Source: Pseudomonadota bacterium
GTDB taxonomy: Bacteria > Pseudomonadota > Alphaproteobacteria > Rhizobiales > Pleomorphomonadaceae
Assembly: GCA_023436885.1 (NCBI GenBank)
Contig: JAEZHI010000034.1
Span: 62,001-126,000 of the forward strand
Direction of reading: 5' to 3'
Length of the DNA stretch: 64,000 nt
The notes beneath the pieces were generated by a model, which was given only the letters and a program-made list of their open reading frames with translations, made no database searches and was not told the DNA's origin. The position numbers were made by a program, and so were the translations under genes. Of this stretch, positions 54,945 to 64,000 are shown piece after piece. Numbering within the stretch: the first letter of the stretch is position 1; each line of letters opens with the position of its first letter.

Positions 54945-56057
54945 ATGGTTGAGCTTTCCGACGACCAGCGCGTCTCCTGGCTGCGCCTGATCCGGTCCGA
55001 GAATGTTGGGCCGGCCACATTCCGCGGCCTCATCAACCATTACGGCTCTGCCGAGGCGGCGCTCGACGCCCTCCCCGCCCTCGCCCGACGCGGAGGCTCG
55101 GCCAAGACGATTTCCATTCCGTCCGTGGCAGAGGCCAAGCAGGAGATCGGGCGCACGCTTGATCACGGAGCGCGAATCGTCGCGATTTCTGAAGCCCTGT
55201 ACCCCACCTACCTGCGACAGATTGCCGCCCCGCCGCCGCTCATCACGCTACGTGGAGGATCGCCGCGTCTGTTCGGCCGGCCGACGGCAGCCATCGTTGG
55301 CTCGCGCAACGCCTCGCTGGCGGGGCACAAGATGGCCGAACGCATCGGTCGAGGCCTCGGTAGCGCCGGTTTCGTCGTGGTTTCGGGGCTGGCGCGCGGC
55401 ATCGACGGCGCGGCACATCGGGCAGCGTTGGAGACCGGCACCGTAGCGGTGATAGCTGGCGGCATCGATCACGTCTACCCAGAAGAGCACGCTCCGCTGA
55501 TGGAAGAAATCGTCAGCCATGGCGGCGCCATTCTCACGGAAATGCCGTTCGGCTGGATGCCACGCGCCAAGGACTTTCCGCGCCGTAATCGCATCGTCTC
55601 CGGCATGAGCCTCGGCGTTGTCGTGGTCGAGGCGGCAGTGCGCTCCGGCACGCTGCATACAGCTCGCTACGCACTCGACCAGGGGCGAGAGGTTTTCGCC
55701 GTACCCGGCTCGCCGCTCGATCCACGCGCCGAAGGCACCAACAAGCTGATCCGCGACGGAGCAACGCTAACGCGCTCAGCCGACGACGTTATTTCCGTCC
55801 TCAACCCCATGCTGGAAGACGATGCACCCAGCCTCCCCGGGCTGTTCGAGGGGAGCGAGGACGCAATCTCCGATACCGTCAGCTCCCAGAGCCGTGCCAA
55901 GGTCATTGACGCACTCGGGCCTGCGCCGGTTTCCATCGATGACATCATTTCGCATACCGGATTGCCGTCTTCGATCGTCTCCGTGGTTCTGCTCGAGCTC
56001 GATCTTGCGGGAAGGATCGAACGGCACGGAAGCCAGCTTGTTTCGCTGGTCAGCTGA
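54945..56057 (+). CDS. dprA: DNA processing protein DprA
   Basis: DprA/Smf loads RecA onto incoming single-stranded DNA in transformation. The 370-aa protein has an N-terminal SAM-like helical region and a Rossmann-like core with IVGSRNAS (about residue 116), VSGLARGIDGAAH, GGIDHVYPEEH and PRRNRIVSGMS. A C-terminal DML1/winged-helix domain completes it (about residues 305-368). All family hallmarks are intact. The plsY-dprA-topA order recurs in alphaproteobacteria. It does not by itself show that the organism is naturally competent. Confidence 0.96.
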   Translation: MVELSDDQRVSWLRLIRSENVGPATFRGLINHYGSAEAALDALPALARRGGSAKTISIPSVAEAKQEIGRTLDHGARIVAISEALYPTYLRQIAAPPPLITLRGGSPRLFGRPTAAIVGSRNASLAGHKMAERIGRGLGSAGFVVVSGLARGIDGAAHRAALETGTVAVIAGGIDHVYPEEHAPLMEEIVSHGGAILTEMPFGWMPRAKDFPRRNRIVSGMSLGVVVVEAAVRSGTLHTARYALDQGREVFAVPGSPLDPRAEGTNKLIRDGATLTRSADDVISVLNPMLEDDAPSLPGLFEGSEDAISDTVSSQSRAKVIDALGPAPVSIDDIISHTGLPSSIVSVVLLELDLAGRIERHGSQLVSLVS

Positions 56058-56159
56058 AACTCCTCACGCCCGTGCGCGCAGGGAACGACCCTTGCTTAAT
56101 CCGGAGGTCGCACTTAAAGAGGGCTGAGCCTTAATCCTAAAATTGTCCGGCGCACCTGA

Positions 56160-58838
56160 ATGAACCTCGTGATCGTGGAGTCGCCTGCCAAGGCGAAGAC
56201 CATCAACAAATATCTCGGCCGCGATTACACGGTGCTGGCATCCTATGGCCACATCCGCGACCTTCCGGCAAAGGACGGTTCGGTTCTGCCCGACAACGAC
56301 TTCTCCATGAGTTGGGAAGTCGATGGTAAATCCAGCAAGCGCGTATCCGATATCGCTGCTGCCCTGAAGGATGCCGACAAGCTCATTCTCGCCACCGACC
56401 CCGATCGCGAGGGCGAGGCGATTTCCTGGCACGTCCTCGAAGTATTGGGTGCCAAGCGCGGTGCGCTGAAGGGCAAGACAATCCAGCGCGTCGTCTTCAA
56501 TGCCATCACCAAGCAGGCCGTGCTCGATGCCATGGCCAAGCCGCGCGATGTCGATCAGCCGCTGGTGGAGGCCTACCTCGCCCGCCGCGCGCTCGACTAT
56601 CTCGTCGGCTTCACGCTGTCGCCCGTTCTTTGGCGCAAGCTGCCCGGCGCTCGCTCGGCTGGTCGCGTCCAGTCGGTGGCGTTGCGTCTGGTCTGCGACC
56701 GCGAGAACGAGATCGAGACCTTCAAGCCGCAGGAATACTGGTCCGTCATCGCCAAGCTCGCCAATCCAGCTGGCGATGAATTCGAGGCCCGCCTTTCCGA
56801 GTGGAAGGGCAAGAAAATGGGGCGCCTCGACGTTTCCGACGGCGTAACCGCCAACGAAATCCGCGCCTTCCTGAACAGCGCCGCCTTCTCTGTGACCGAT
56901 GCCGAGCAGAAGCCGCAGAAGCGCCATCCCTTTGCACCGTTCACCACCTCGACGCTGCAGCAGGAAGCTTCGCGCAAACTGGGCTTTTCGGCACAGCGCA
57001 CCATGCAGGTCGCCCAGCGCCTCTACGAGGGAACCGACATCGGCGGCGAAACCGTCGGCCTCATCACCTATATGCGTACCGACGGTGTGCAGATCGCTCC
57101 GGAAGCGGTCAACGCCGCGCGTCGGGTGATCTCGCAGGAATACGGCGACCGTTACCTGCCTGAGAAGCCGCGCTTCTACTCCACCAAGGCCAAGAACGCC
57201 CAGGAAGCGCACGAAGCCATTCGTCCGACCGACCTTGCCCGTTTGCCGAAGGCCGTCGCCCGCTATCTCGAAGCCGATGAGGCGCGTCTCTACGAGCTCG
57301 TCTGGAAACGCACCATTGCCAGTCAGATGCAGAGCGCCGACTTCGAGCGCACAACCGTCGACATCACAGCGAAAAGCGGCGGTACGTCAGCTGGTCTTCG
57401 TGCCACTGGTTCGGTCCTGAAGTTCGACGGCTTCCTGGCACTCTATCAGGAGAGCCGCGACGACGAGGAAGATGAGGACGGCTCGCGTCTGCCTCCGCTG
57501 TCGGTGGGCGACAACCTTGCGCGCAAGTCGGTTTCGGCGAGCCAGCACTTCACCGAGCCGCCGCCGCGCTATACCGAGGCGACTCTCGTCAAGAAGATGG
57601 AAGAACTCGGCATCGGCCGCCCTTCCACCTATGCCGCGACGCTGGCCACACTGCGTGACCGCGATTACGTGACGATCGATAAGAAGCGGCTTATTCCGTC
57701 CGACACGGGCCGCATTGTCACTGCTTTCCTTGAGAGCTTCTTCACCCGCTACGTCGAATACGACTTCACGGCCAGCCTTGAAGAAGACCTCGACCGCATC
57801 TCGGCCGGTGAGGCCGAGTGGCGTGAGGTTCTGCGCCGCTTCTGGACCGACTTCAACACCCGCATCGGCGAGGTGAAGGAGCTGCGCGTCGCCGAGGTGA
57901 TAGACGCGCTGAACGAAGATCTTGCCGCCCACATTTTCCCCGATCGTGGCGACGGTTCCGATCCGCGTTCCTGTCCCACCTGCGGTACCGGTCGTCTGTC
58001 CCTCAAGCTCGGCCGCTTCGGCTCGTTCATTGGCTGCTCCAACTATCCGGAGTGCCGCTACACCCGGCAGCTTGGTGGTGATGGCGAGGCGGAAGCCGCC
58101 CTCGGCGAAGGTGGTGTCAAGCTGCTGGGTACCGATCCGGAAACCGGCCTTGACGTCACTTTGAGGTCCGGCCGCTTTGGCCCATATGTTCAGCTCGGCG
58201 AAGAAGGCAAACCGAAGCGAGCTTCCCTGCCCAAGGACTGGACGGTCGAGAACGTCGACCTCGAACGCGCCTGCCGACTGCTTTCACTGCCGCGCACCAT
58301 CGGAAATCATCCGGAGACGGGCAAGCCGATCGAAGCCAACATCGGTCGCTATGGTCCCTACGTCAGCCACGACGGCACATATGCCAACCTTTCGTCGGTC
58401 GATGAAGTATTCGACGTTGGCTTGAACCGGGCCGTTGCCGTGCTTGCCGAGAAGAAGGAACGCGGCGGTCGCACCCGCGCCACACCGGCAGCCCTCAAGA
58501 GCCTCGGTGAGCATCCAGCGTCGGGCGGAGAAATCACTGTTCGCGACGGCCGCTATGGTCCTTATGTTGCCTGGGGCAAGTTCAACGCCACCCTGCCCCG
58601 CGGCAAGGATCCGCAGACGGTCACCCTCGAAGAAGCTGTGGCGCTGATCGCCGACAAGGCCGCCAAGGCTCCGAAAGCCAAGCCCGCCAGGACGCCGAAG
58701 AAGGCTGCCGAAGGGGACGATGCTGCGGAGAAGAAGAAGGCCACGTCTAAAGCTGCAACGGCAACCAAAGGCGCTAAAAAGACGGCTGGGAAATCCACAG
58801 GCACCAAGGCGAAAGCTGCGCGGAAAACCGACCGGTAG
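56160..58838 (+). CDS. topA: DNA topoisomerase I
   Basis: Type IA topoisomerase, 892 aa, that relaxes negative supercoils. The Toprim domain starts MNLVIVESPAKAKTINKYLG and contains DPDREGEAISWH. The active-site Tyr lies in GLITYMRTDG (about residue 304). One C4 zinc ribbon (CPTC...CSNYPEC, about residues 605-630) is followed by three zinc-less repeats (RFGPYVQLG, RYGPYVSH, RYGPYVAWG) and a Lys/Ala-rich tail of about 60 residues that probably binds DNA non-specifically. It begins 102 bp after dprA. Confidence 0.97.
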   Translation: MNLVIVESPAKAKTINKYLGRDYTVLASYGHIRDLPAKDGSVLPDNDFSMSWEVDGKSSKRVSDIAAALKDADKLILATDPDREGEAISWHVLEVLGAKRGALKGKTIQRVVFNAITKQAVLDAMAKPRDVDQPLVEAYLARRALDYLVGFTLSPVLWRKLPGARSAGRVQSVALRLVCDRENEIETFKPQEYWSVIAKLANPAGDEFEARLSEWKGKKMGRLDVSDGVTANEIRAFLNSAAFSVTDAEQKPQKRHPFAPFTTSTLQQEASRKLGFSAQRTMQVAQRLYEGTDIGGETVGLITYMRTDGVQIAPEAVNAARRVISQEYGDRYLPEKPRFYSTKAKNAQEAHEAIRPTDLARLPKAVARYLEADEARLYELVWKRTIASQMQSADFERTTVDITAKSGGTSAGLRATGSVLKFDGFLALYQESRDDEEDEDGSRLPPLSVGDNLARKSVSASQHFTEPPPRYTEATLVKKMEELGIGRPSTYAATLATLRDRDYVTIDKKRLIPSDTGRIVTAFLESFFTRYVEYDFTASLEEDLDRISAGEAEWREVLRRFWTDFNTRIGEVKELRVAEVIDALNEDLAAHIFPDRGDGSDPRSCPTCGTGRLSLKLGRFGSFIGCSNYPECRYTRQLGGDGEAEAALGEGGVKLLGTDPETGLDVTLRSGRFGPYVQLGEEGKPKRASLPKDWTVENVDLERACRLLSLPRTIGNHPETGKPIEANIGRYGPYVSHDGTYANLSSVDEVFDVGLNRAVAVLAEKKERGGRTRATPAALKSLGEHPASGGEITVRDGRYGPYVAWGKFNATLPRGKDPQTVTLEEAVALIADKAAKAPKAKPARTPKKAAEGDDAAEKKKATSKAATATKGAKKTAGKSTGTKAKAARKTDR

Positions 58839-58959
58839 AGGCCTGAAGCGGCCGGATCATTTACCATTTTAACGTTTGCATTGGGCGAATCCTTACATTC
58901 TATCTATACTATTGAACGATAGCGGCGTGGCGCGCGTTCAATGGTCTAGAAGAACAACA

Positions 58960-59799
58960 ATGTATGGCGAGATCCTGCGGACGCTGCTGAACAGGCCCGT
59001 CCAATCCGAACGCGACGTCAAACTCTTCGCATTTCGTCTCGCCGCGATTTGCTTTGTTCTGGCTTTGGCCGCGGATTCCGCTCTGCAGCTACTGGCGTTC
59101 CACGGTTGGCTCAATCTGTTGCGCGGTTGGGCGATAACGATCTGCGTCACCGCTTTGGTAGCCTATCCCGTAGGGGCTTACCTCGGCACGACGCGCTTGG
59201 AGCATTATCGCACACGGCTCCGGCTCATGGAGCAAAGCCTCGCTGACAGCCTCACTGGGCTCAAGTACCGCGGAGCACTGGCAACCGACTACGATGCGAT
59301 TGCGGAACGGCAACGCATTCTTATCCTGGTCTCGCTTGATCGCTTCAAGGCGGTTAACGAGCGCTATGGACATGTTGTCGGCGATCGTGTCCTCATTCGC
59401 GCCGCCCGCGTAATCGCCGAAGAACTCGGCAATCTCGGAAATATCTATCGAACCGATGGTACTGAGTTCACCGTGCTAGCCACGGAATGCACCTTGGCCG
59501 AGGCCAAATCGCAGGTTCTGGCGTTATTGGCGAGGTTCGAAAGCAGCAACTTCGGAAACCTGGAAAAGCCTGTATGCCTGACAGCCTCCGCAGGCATTGC
59601 TGAGGCGCTCGCCGATACCGCCTTTGCGCAAGCCTTTTCGGCAGCCGACAACGCCCTCGAGTCCGCAAAGGCGGCCGGCCGCAGCAGAGTCTGTGTTGCT
59701 TCCGAACCGATTGAAGCCGGGATCGTCGAAGGCAACGAAGTGATCTGGAGTTCGGAACTGTCGGCCCTGCCGCGCGGCAGAAGGGCAAAGCGGACCTAG
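58960..59799 (+). CDS. Membrane-anchored GGDEF-domain protein with degenerate active site
   Basis: A 279-aa protein with two N-terminal helices (about residues 27-47 and 54-74) and a C-terminal GGDEF domain (about 95-255) beginning DSLTGLKYRGAL. The signature loop, normally (S/G)G(D/E)EF, reads TDGTEF near residue 165, so the metal-binding and catalytic acidic residue is replaced by Thr. It is therefore probably not a working diguanylate cyclase, and might bind GTP or c-di-GMP or act as a scaffold. The ATG at 58960 gives a sensible membrane protein. It lies between topA and rnr on the same strand, 30-120 bp from each. Confidence 0.85.
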   Translation: MYGEILRTLLNRPVQSERDVKLFAFRLAAICFVLALAADSALQLLAFHGWLNLLRGWAITICVTALVAYPVGAYLGTTRLEHYRTRLRLMEQSLADSLTGLKYRGALATDYDAIAERQRILILVSLDRFKAVNERYGHVVGDRVLIRAARVIAEELGNLGNIYRTDGTEFTVLATECTLAEAKSQVLALLARFESSNFGNLEKPVCLTASAGIAEALADTAFAQAFSAADNALESAKAAGRSRVCVASEPIEAGIVEGNEVIWSSELSALPRGRRAKRT

Positions 59800-59915
59800 C
59801 ATCGCCAAGAAATCTGGATTTTGAGAGGGTGGCCCGCCGCAAGATTGCGGCGCTGGCCTTGCGCCTCCATCTGTGGTCTATGTCACAACCACCTCAAACC
59901 GCAGGAAACACACGC

Positions 59916-62210
59916 TTGGCCCGCAAGCTCCGCCCGACCGACGAACCCGCAACCCCGACCCGAGAAGCGATCCTTCGTTTCATCTCGGAGCATCCCGGCA
60001 AGGGCACAAAGCGCGACATCGCGCGTGCATTCGAGGTGCATGGCGAGGGGCGCGTCGTCCTGAAGCGGATCCTGAAGGAGCTGGAAGGCGAAGGCCTCAT
60101 CGAGCGGCGTCATCGGCGCTTCAACGAGCCAGGCGCCTTGCCCTCTGTGCTGGCTTGCGACATCGTCAGCCGCGATCGCGATGGCGATCTCTACGCCGAA
60201 CCGGCCGAATGGGATGCCGACCAAGGCCCAAGGCCGAGGTTCATCGTGATTGCCGTGCGCCGCCGACGCGGCGAACATGGTCCGTCGGCTGGCCTGGGCG
60301 ATCGCGTCTTGGCTCGGGTTGTCGATCTTCCCGATGGTTATGAAGGCCTTGCCCGCGCTGGCATTCGCGTGATGAAGGTGCTGGAGAAGAAGCCGGAGGG
60401 TGTGCTGGGCATCCTACGCGTCACGGACGGCGGCGCCCGCCTCTTGCCGATTTCCAAGAAGCAGTACGAGGAGTTGATCGTCGACGCGGCCGACCTGGGC
60501 ACAGCGCAAGACGGTGACCTCGTATCGGTTGACATCATCCGCTCAAGCCGCCTCGGCCTCAGTCGTGCTCGGGTGCGCGATACGATTGGCAATCTCCGCT
60601 CGGAAAAAGCCGTGTCGATGATCGCCATCCATGCCAACGACATTCCCTACGTCTTCCCCGAAGCGGTGATCCGCGAGGCCGAAGCGGCCAAGCCGGCGAC
60701 AATGGACAGCCGCGAGGACTGGCGTTCCCTCCCCCTTGTGACAATCGACCCGCCGGACGCCAAGGATCATGACGACGCCGTCCACGCGGTTGCCGACGAT
60801 AATCCGGCCAACGTTGGTGGCCATATCGTCACGGTCGCGATCGCCGACGTTTCGGCCTATGTCCGCCCCGGTTCGGACCTTGATCGAGAAGCGCTGAAGC
60901 GCGGCAATTCGGTCTACTTCCCCGACCGCGTCATTCCCATGCTTCCCGAGAAGATCTCCAACGATCTTTGCTCGCTGAAGGAAGGCGTCGATCGGCCGGC
61001 CGTGGCCGTGCGCATGATATTCGATGCGGAGGGCCGAAAGAAAAGCCATAGCTTCCATCGCATCATGATGCGGTCTGCGGCCAAGCTGTCCTATGTCGAA
61101 GCGCAGGCGGCAATCGATGGGGCCCCGAATGATAATACGGCGCCAATCCTTGCCAGCGTGCTCAAGCCGCTATGGACTGCCTACGACATTCTCGCAGCGG
61201 CCCGTGATGCGCGCGGTCCGCTTGATCTCGACCTGCCCGAACGCAAGGTATTGCTGAAACCCGATGGCACCGTGGACCGCATCGTCACGCCGGAACGGCT
61301 GACCGCCCACCGGCTCATCGAAGAGTTCATGATCCAGGCCAACGTGGCTGCCGCGGAAACCCTGGAGAAGCGTCGTACGCCGCTTCTTTATCGGGTCCAC
61401 GATCAGCCTTCGCTTGCCAAGCTGGAGTCGCTGCGCGAGTTCCTGGCGACACTCGACATGAAGATCGCCAAGCAGGGCAACCTTCAGCCGGAACTGTTCA
61501 ATCGCATCCTTGAACGGGTCGAAGGCACGCCACAGGCCTATCTCGTCAATGAGGTGGTTCTGCGCTCTCAGAGCCAGGCTGAATACTCGCCGGTCAATAT
61601 TGGCCACTTCGGCCTCAACCTTCGGAAATATGCCCACTTCACCTCGCCGATCCGCCGCTATGCCGATCTGGTCGTCCATCGCGGTCTGATCACCGCACTT
61701 GGTCTTGGCGAGGGTGGCTTGCCTGACGGCGTGGAAGACACCCTGCCGCGTATCGCAGAGGATATCTCGGCCGCCGAGCGGCGCGCCATGCAAGCCGAGC
61801 GTGAAACCATCGACCGGCTGATCGCCGGCTGGCTTGCCGATCGGGTTGGGGCCGTCTTCCGCGGTCGCATATCCGGCGTAACCAAGGCGGGGCTTTTCAT
61901 CCGCCTCGAAGAGACGGGCGCTGACGGCTTCATTCCCATTTCGACGTTGGGCGACGACTACTTCGCTTACGACGAAGCAAGGCACGCGCTGATCGGTTCG
62001 AGGACGGGTGAGACCTATCGCCTCGGAGATACGGTCGAGGTGCGTCTCATCGAGGCAGCGCCTTTTGCGGGCGCGTTGCGCTTCGAGATGATGTCGGAAG
62101 GCAGTGCCGGGCGGCCGCTTGGCCGAGGTGCCGCCATGCGCGCTGCCAAGGCGCGCAAGGACCGCGAGCGCAAGGAACGAATGAGCAAGGTGAGGCGCGG
62201 CGGTCGCTAA
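59916..62210 (+). CDS. rnr: Ribonuclease R
   Basis: Processive 3'-5' exoribonuclease of the RNB family that degrades structured RNA. An N-terminal winged-helix domain (TREAILRFISEHPGKGTKRDIARAF) is followed by cold-shock-like domains, the RNB catalytic domain with acidic metal ligands in DPPDAKDHDDAV (about residues 285-296), and HFTSPIRRYADLVVHRGL. An S1 domain (GRISGVTKAGLFIRLEETGADGFIP) and a basic tail (RKDRERKERMSKVRRGGR) end it. I place the start at TTG 59916 because AGGAA lies 8 nt upstream and the N-terminus then fits the family. GTG 59829 and ATG 59880 are alternatives. Confidence 0.96.
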   Translation: MARKLRPTDEPATPTREAILRFISEHPGKGTKRDIARAFEVHGEGRVVLKRILKELEGEGLIERRHRRFNEPGALPSVLACDIVSRDRDGDLYAEPAEWDADQGPRPRFIVIAVRRRRGEHGPSAGLGDRVLARVVDLPDGYEGLARAGIRVMKVLEKKPEGVLGILRVTDGGARLLPISKKQYEELIVDAADLGTAQDGDLVSVDIIRSSRLGLSRARVRDTIGNLRSEKAVSMIAIHANDIPYVFPEAVIREAEAAKPATMDSREDWRSLPLVTIDPPDAKDHDDAVHAVADDNPANVGGHIVTVAIADVSAYVRPGSDLDREALKRGNSVYFPDRVIPMLPEKISNDLCSLKEGVDRPAVAVRMIFDAEGRKKSHSFHRIMMRSAAKLSYVEAQAAIDGAPNDNTAPILASVLKPLWTAYDILAAARDARGPLDLDLPERKVLLKPDGTVDRIVTPERLTAHRLIEEFMIQANVAAAETLEKRRTPLLYRVHDQPSLAKLESLREFLATLDMKIAKQGNLQPELFNRILERVEGTPQAYLVNEVVLRSQSQAEYSPVNIGHFGLNLRKYAHFTSPIRRYADLVVHRGLITALGLGEGGLPDGVEDTLPRIAEDISAAERRAMQAERETIDRLIAGWLADRVGAVFRGRISGVTKAGLFIRLEETGADGFIPISTLGDDYFAYDEARHALIGSRTGETYRLGDTVEVRLIEAAPFAGALRFEMMSEGSAGRPLGRGAAMRAAKARKDRERKERMSKVRRGGR

Positions 62211-62230
62211 AGTCGCCGCGCCATTCCCGG

Positions 62231-62659
62231 TCAAACGCCGAGGCGCGGCCCCTCGATGGCAGGGCAGCGGTCCATGACGACCTTGACGCCCTTTGCCTCG
62301 GCACGCTCGAAGCCCGCTTCATTGATGACACCGAGCTGCAGCCAGATCGTCTTCGGCTTCACAGGCAGCGCGAGCGCCTCATCTATGGTATCGCCAGCAG
62401 CCTCGGAATTGCGGAACACGTCGACCATGTCGATTTCCGCCGGCACTTCGGCCAGACTGGCGTAGACCTTCCGGCCCTGCAGCTCCTGCCCTGCCAGCCC
62501 AGGATTGATGGGATAGACTTCGTAGCCACGGCCGATCAGAAAACCCATGACACCATAGACGGCGCGCGATGGATTCTGGCTGGCGCCAACCACGGCGATA
62601 GTCCGCGTCTCCTCGAGAATGCTGGTGATGTCGTCGTCGGTCTTGCCGTCGATAGCCAT
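62231..62659 (-). CDS. CoA-binding domain protein (YccU-like)
   Basis: A 142-aa single Rossmann-like CoA-binding domain. It shows TIAVVGASQNPSRAVYGVMGFLIGRGYEVYPINPG near the N-terminus and VDVFRNSEAA and IWLQLGV further on, the pattern of small stand-alone CoA-binding proteins. Enzymatic activity is unknown. The ATG at 62659 has AAGGAG at 8 nt, better than the GTG 9 bp upstream. It converges with rnr (20-bp gap) and follows the VOC gene by 22 bp on the same strand, so the two are probably co-transcribed. Confidence 0.93.
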   Translation of the reverse strand: MAIDGKTDDDITSILEETRTIAVVGASQNPSRAVYGVMGFLIGRGYEVYPINPGLAGQELQGRKVYASLAEVPAEIDMVDVFRNSEAAGDTIDEALALPVKPKTIWLQLGVINEAGFERAEAKGVKVVMDRCPAIEGPRLGV

Positions 62660-62681
62660 CGGGGACACTCCTTTTTGCGAT

Positions 62682-63116
62682 TCAAAGTGTCACTATGCCA
62701 TGATCGTCGACCTTGACGAAAGGATTGTAGGCCACTTCCCAGAGATGGCCGTCGGGATCGGCGAAATAGCCCGAGTACCCGCCCCAGAACACTCTCTGTG
62801 GCTTCTTCTTCAGCGTCGCCCCCGCCGCAAGCGCATGCGACATGGCCGCGTCCACCGCTTCCTCGGATGGATAGTTGTGGGCGAGCGTCACGCCATCGAA
62901 ACCATGACCGTCGTCGGCAACCGCGGCATCTTCGGCAAGCAGTCCCCTGGGAAAGAGTGACAGCACCAGCGAACCGATCTGAAAGAACACAATGTTTTCG
63001 CTAGAGCCCGGGCCAGCCGTGAAGCCAAGCGCCTCGTAGAAGGCGCGTGAGCGCTGGAGATCGGCAACGCCGAGAGCGATGATCGATACGGTAGAAAAAT
63101 GCTGGCTTCCGGGCAT
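62682..63116 (-). CDS. VOC-family (glyoxalase-like) protein
   Basis: A 144-aa vicinal-oxygen-chelate fold protein with paired beta-alpha-beta-beta-beta modules. Likely metal-site positions are visible in ISIIALGVADLQRSRAFYEALGF, in the middle His region (DGVTLAHNY) and in GYFADPDGHLWEVAYNP near the C-terminus. The family includes lyases, dioxygenases and resistance proteins, so the substrate cannot be named. AAGGAG precedes the ATG. It is divergent from fabG. Confidence 0.92.
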   Translation of the reverse strand: MPGSQHFSTVSIIALGVADLQRSRAFYEALGFTAGPGSSENIVFFQIGSLVLSLFPRGLLAEDAAVADDGHGFDGVTLAHNYPSEEAVDAAMSHALAAGATLKKKPQRVFWGGYSGYFADPDGHLWEVAYNPFVKVDDHGIVTL

Positions 63117-63319
63117 AGGTCTCTCCTTTTTCTCGGGTCCATTTTAGCGCGCAACAATTCCATGCGCGTCAGCAGTCTTGAACTAAACGTCCCGCAGATA
63201 ACCTGCAAATGCGGGAAAACTGGCCCTGGATGCTTGACTCGGCGCGGCCGACGTGGTGTCAGGCGCGTCAGCAAGGAGCCGGCCTTGACCGGCTAACCGC
63301 AAGAACGAGGTGGAGAGCC

Positions 63320-64000
63320 ATGTTCGACTTGACTGGAATGACGGCGCTTGTAACCGGCGCCTCCGGCGGCATCGGTGGCGCGATCGCCACGGCACTGCAC
63401 ACGCAAGGTGCGAAGGTGGCACTTTCCGGAACGCGGCTTGCACCGCTCGAAGAACTGGCCGGCCGGCTGGGCGACCGCACCCATATCGTGACCGCCAATC
63501 TCTCCGACCGCGCCGACGTGGACCGGCTGTTCACCGAAGCCGAGGCAGCTCTTGGTCAGGTCGACATCCTGATCAACAATGCGGGCATCACGCGCGACGG
63601 CCTGTTCATGCGCATGAAGGACGAGGACTGGGATCAAGTGATCGAGGTCAACCTCACCTCTGGCTTCCGCCTCGCCCGTGCCGCTATCAAGGGCATGATG
63701 AAGCGCCGTTTCGGTCGCATCGTCGGTATCACCTCGATCGTCGGCGTCACAGGCAATCCGGGTCAGGGCAACTATGCGGCGGCGAAGGCCGGCATGATCG
63801 GCATGACCAAGGCACTGGCGGCCGAAGTGGCGACGCGCGGCATCACGGCGAACTGTGTGGCGCCCGGGTTCATCGAGACCGCGATGACCGACGCGCTCAA
63901 TGACAAACAGAAGGAAGGCACGCTGGCAGCCGTACCGATGGGCCGACTGGGCACGTCGGACGAGATCGCCGCCGCCTGCGTCTACCTTGCGAGCCGTGAG
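63320..64000 (+). CDS. fabG: 3-oxoacyl-[acyl-carrier-protein] reductase (partial, runs off the end)
   Basis: NADPH-dependent SDR reductase of fatty acid synthesis. The visible 227 codons begin MFDLTGMTALVTGASGGIGGAIA with the TGxxxGIG cofactor loop (about residues 12-18). NNAGITRD lies near residue 88, the catalytic Ser in ITSIVG, and the YxxxK pair in NYAAAKAGMIGMTKAL (about residue 153). VAPGFIETAMTDAL follows. The frame is open at the window edge, with only about 20 residues missing. GGTGGAGAG precedes the ATG. fabD, often upstream in rhizobia, is not next to it here. Confidence 0.95.
   Translation, partial: MFDLTGMTALVTGASGGIGGAIATALHTQGAKVALSGTRLAPLEELAGRLGDRTHIVTANLSDRADVDRLFTEAEAALGQVDILINNAGITRDGLFMRMKDEDWDQVIEVNLTSGFRLARAAIKGMMKRRFGRIVGITSIVGVTGNPGQGNYAAAKAGMIGMTKALAAEVATRGITANCVAPGFIETAMTDALNDKQKEGTLAAVPMGRLGTSDEIAAACVYLASRE

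Noticed and set aside
58640..58838. Lys/Ala repeats at the topA 3' end as a possible tandem DNA repeat or separate histone-like gene
   Set aside because: They are in frame with topA and typical of alphaproteobacterial topoisomerase I tails. No separate start is apparent.

Overview
The window is high-GC, densely packed chromosomal DNA from an alphaproteobacterium. Gene content and order fit the order Hyphomicrobiales (Rhizobiales): psd-pssA, NifU-like/yidD beside folE-hisI, clpS-clpA, pyrB with a dihydroorotase-like partner, plsY-dprA-topA-GGDEF-rnr, an EipB-family envelope protein, and an FMN-riboswitch-controlled RibN-type transporter. I cannot assign a genus from sequence alone. No insertion sequence, integrase, prophage, CRISPR array or rRNA operon is visible. 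This is essentially a core-genome region.

Layout. 1-1000: sparse, with the tail of an unknown gene, a possible broken gene and tRNA-Gln(CTG). 1.0-3.5 kb: a hypothetical gene, prfC, a small membrane protein. 3.6-10.1 kb (minus): oligopeptide ABC transporter (oppA, oppB, oppC, fused two-NBD ATPase) behind the allantoinase gene puuE. 10.2-11.7 kb (minus): psd-pssA for phosphatidylethanolamine synthesis. 11.9-13.2 kb (minus): an EamA-family transporter behind a complete FMN aptamer and promoter, so a riboflavin importer. 13.2-14.7 kb: DHA2 MFS transporter. 14.7-16.8 kb: NifU-like/yidD divergent from folE-hisI. 16.9-24 kb: PilZ protein, FemAB-like protein, HIT protein, HxlR regulator divergent from a QorB-like reductase, GDPD and RidA, EipB, TetA-like MFS. 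24.2-28.1 kb: rpmG, MFS, FAD monooxygenase, zinc-finger protein, alpha/beta hydrolase. 28.2-31 kb (minus): clpS-clpA. 31.5-36.9 kb: D,D-carboxypeptidase with SPOR domain, TIM14-like J protein, TPR lipoprotein-like or exported protein, ispE. 36.9-43.7 kb: unknown Rossmann protein with anmK, tyrS, large AsmA-like protein. 43.7-49.5 kb: ygfZ, HD hydrolase, tyrosine phosphatase, ppdK, AbrB-type membrane protein. 49.9-51.8 kb: an amino-acid-type chemoreceptor. 52-62.2 kb: pyrB-pyrC', plsY, dprA, topA, degenerate GGDEF protein, rnr. 62.2-64 kb: CoA-binding protein, VOC protein, and fabG running off the end.

Functional threads are envelope biogenesis (psd, pssA, plsY, AsmA-like, DacA-SPOR, AnmK, EipB, YidD), nucleotide and cofactor supply (pyrB/C', folE, riboflavin uptake), protein quality control (clpSA, J protein) and nutrient sensing or uptake (Opp, PuuE, MCP). 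The best second-look items are the riboswitch-transporter unit, the pseudo-dihydroorotase, the degenerate GGDEF protein, the TIM14-like J protein and the amino-acid chemoreceptor. I found nothing I can honestly call a wholly new system.
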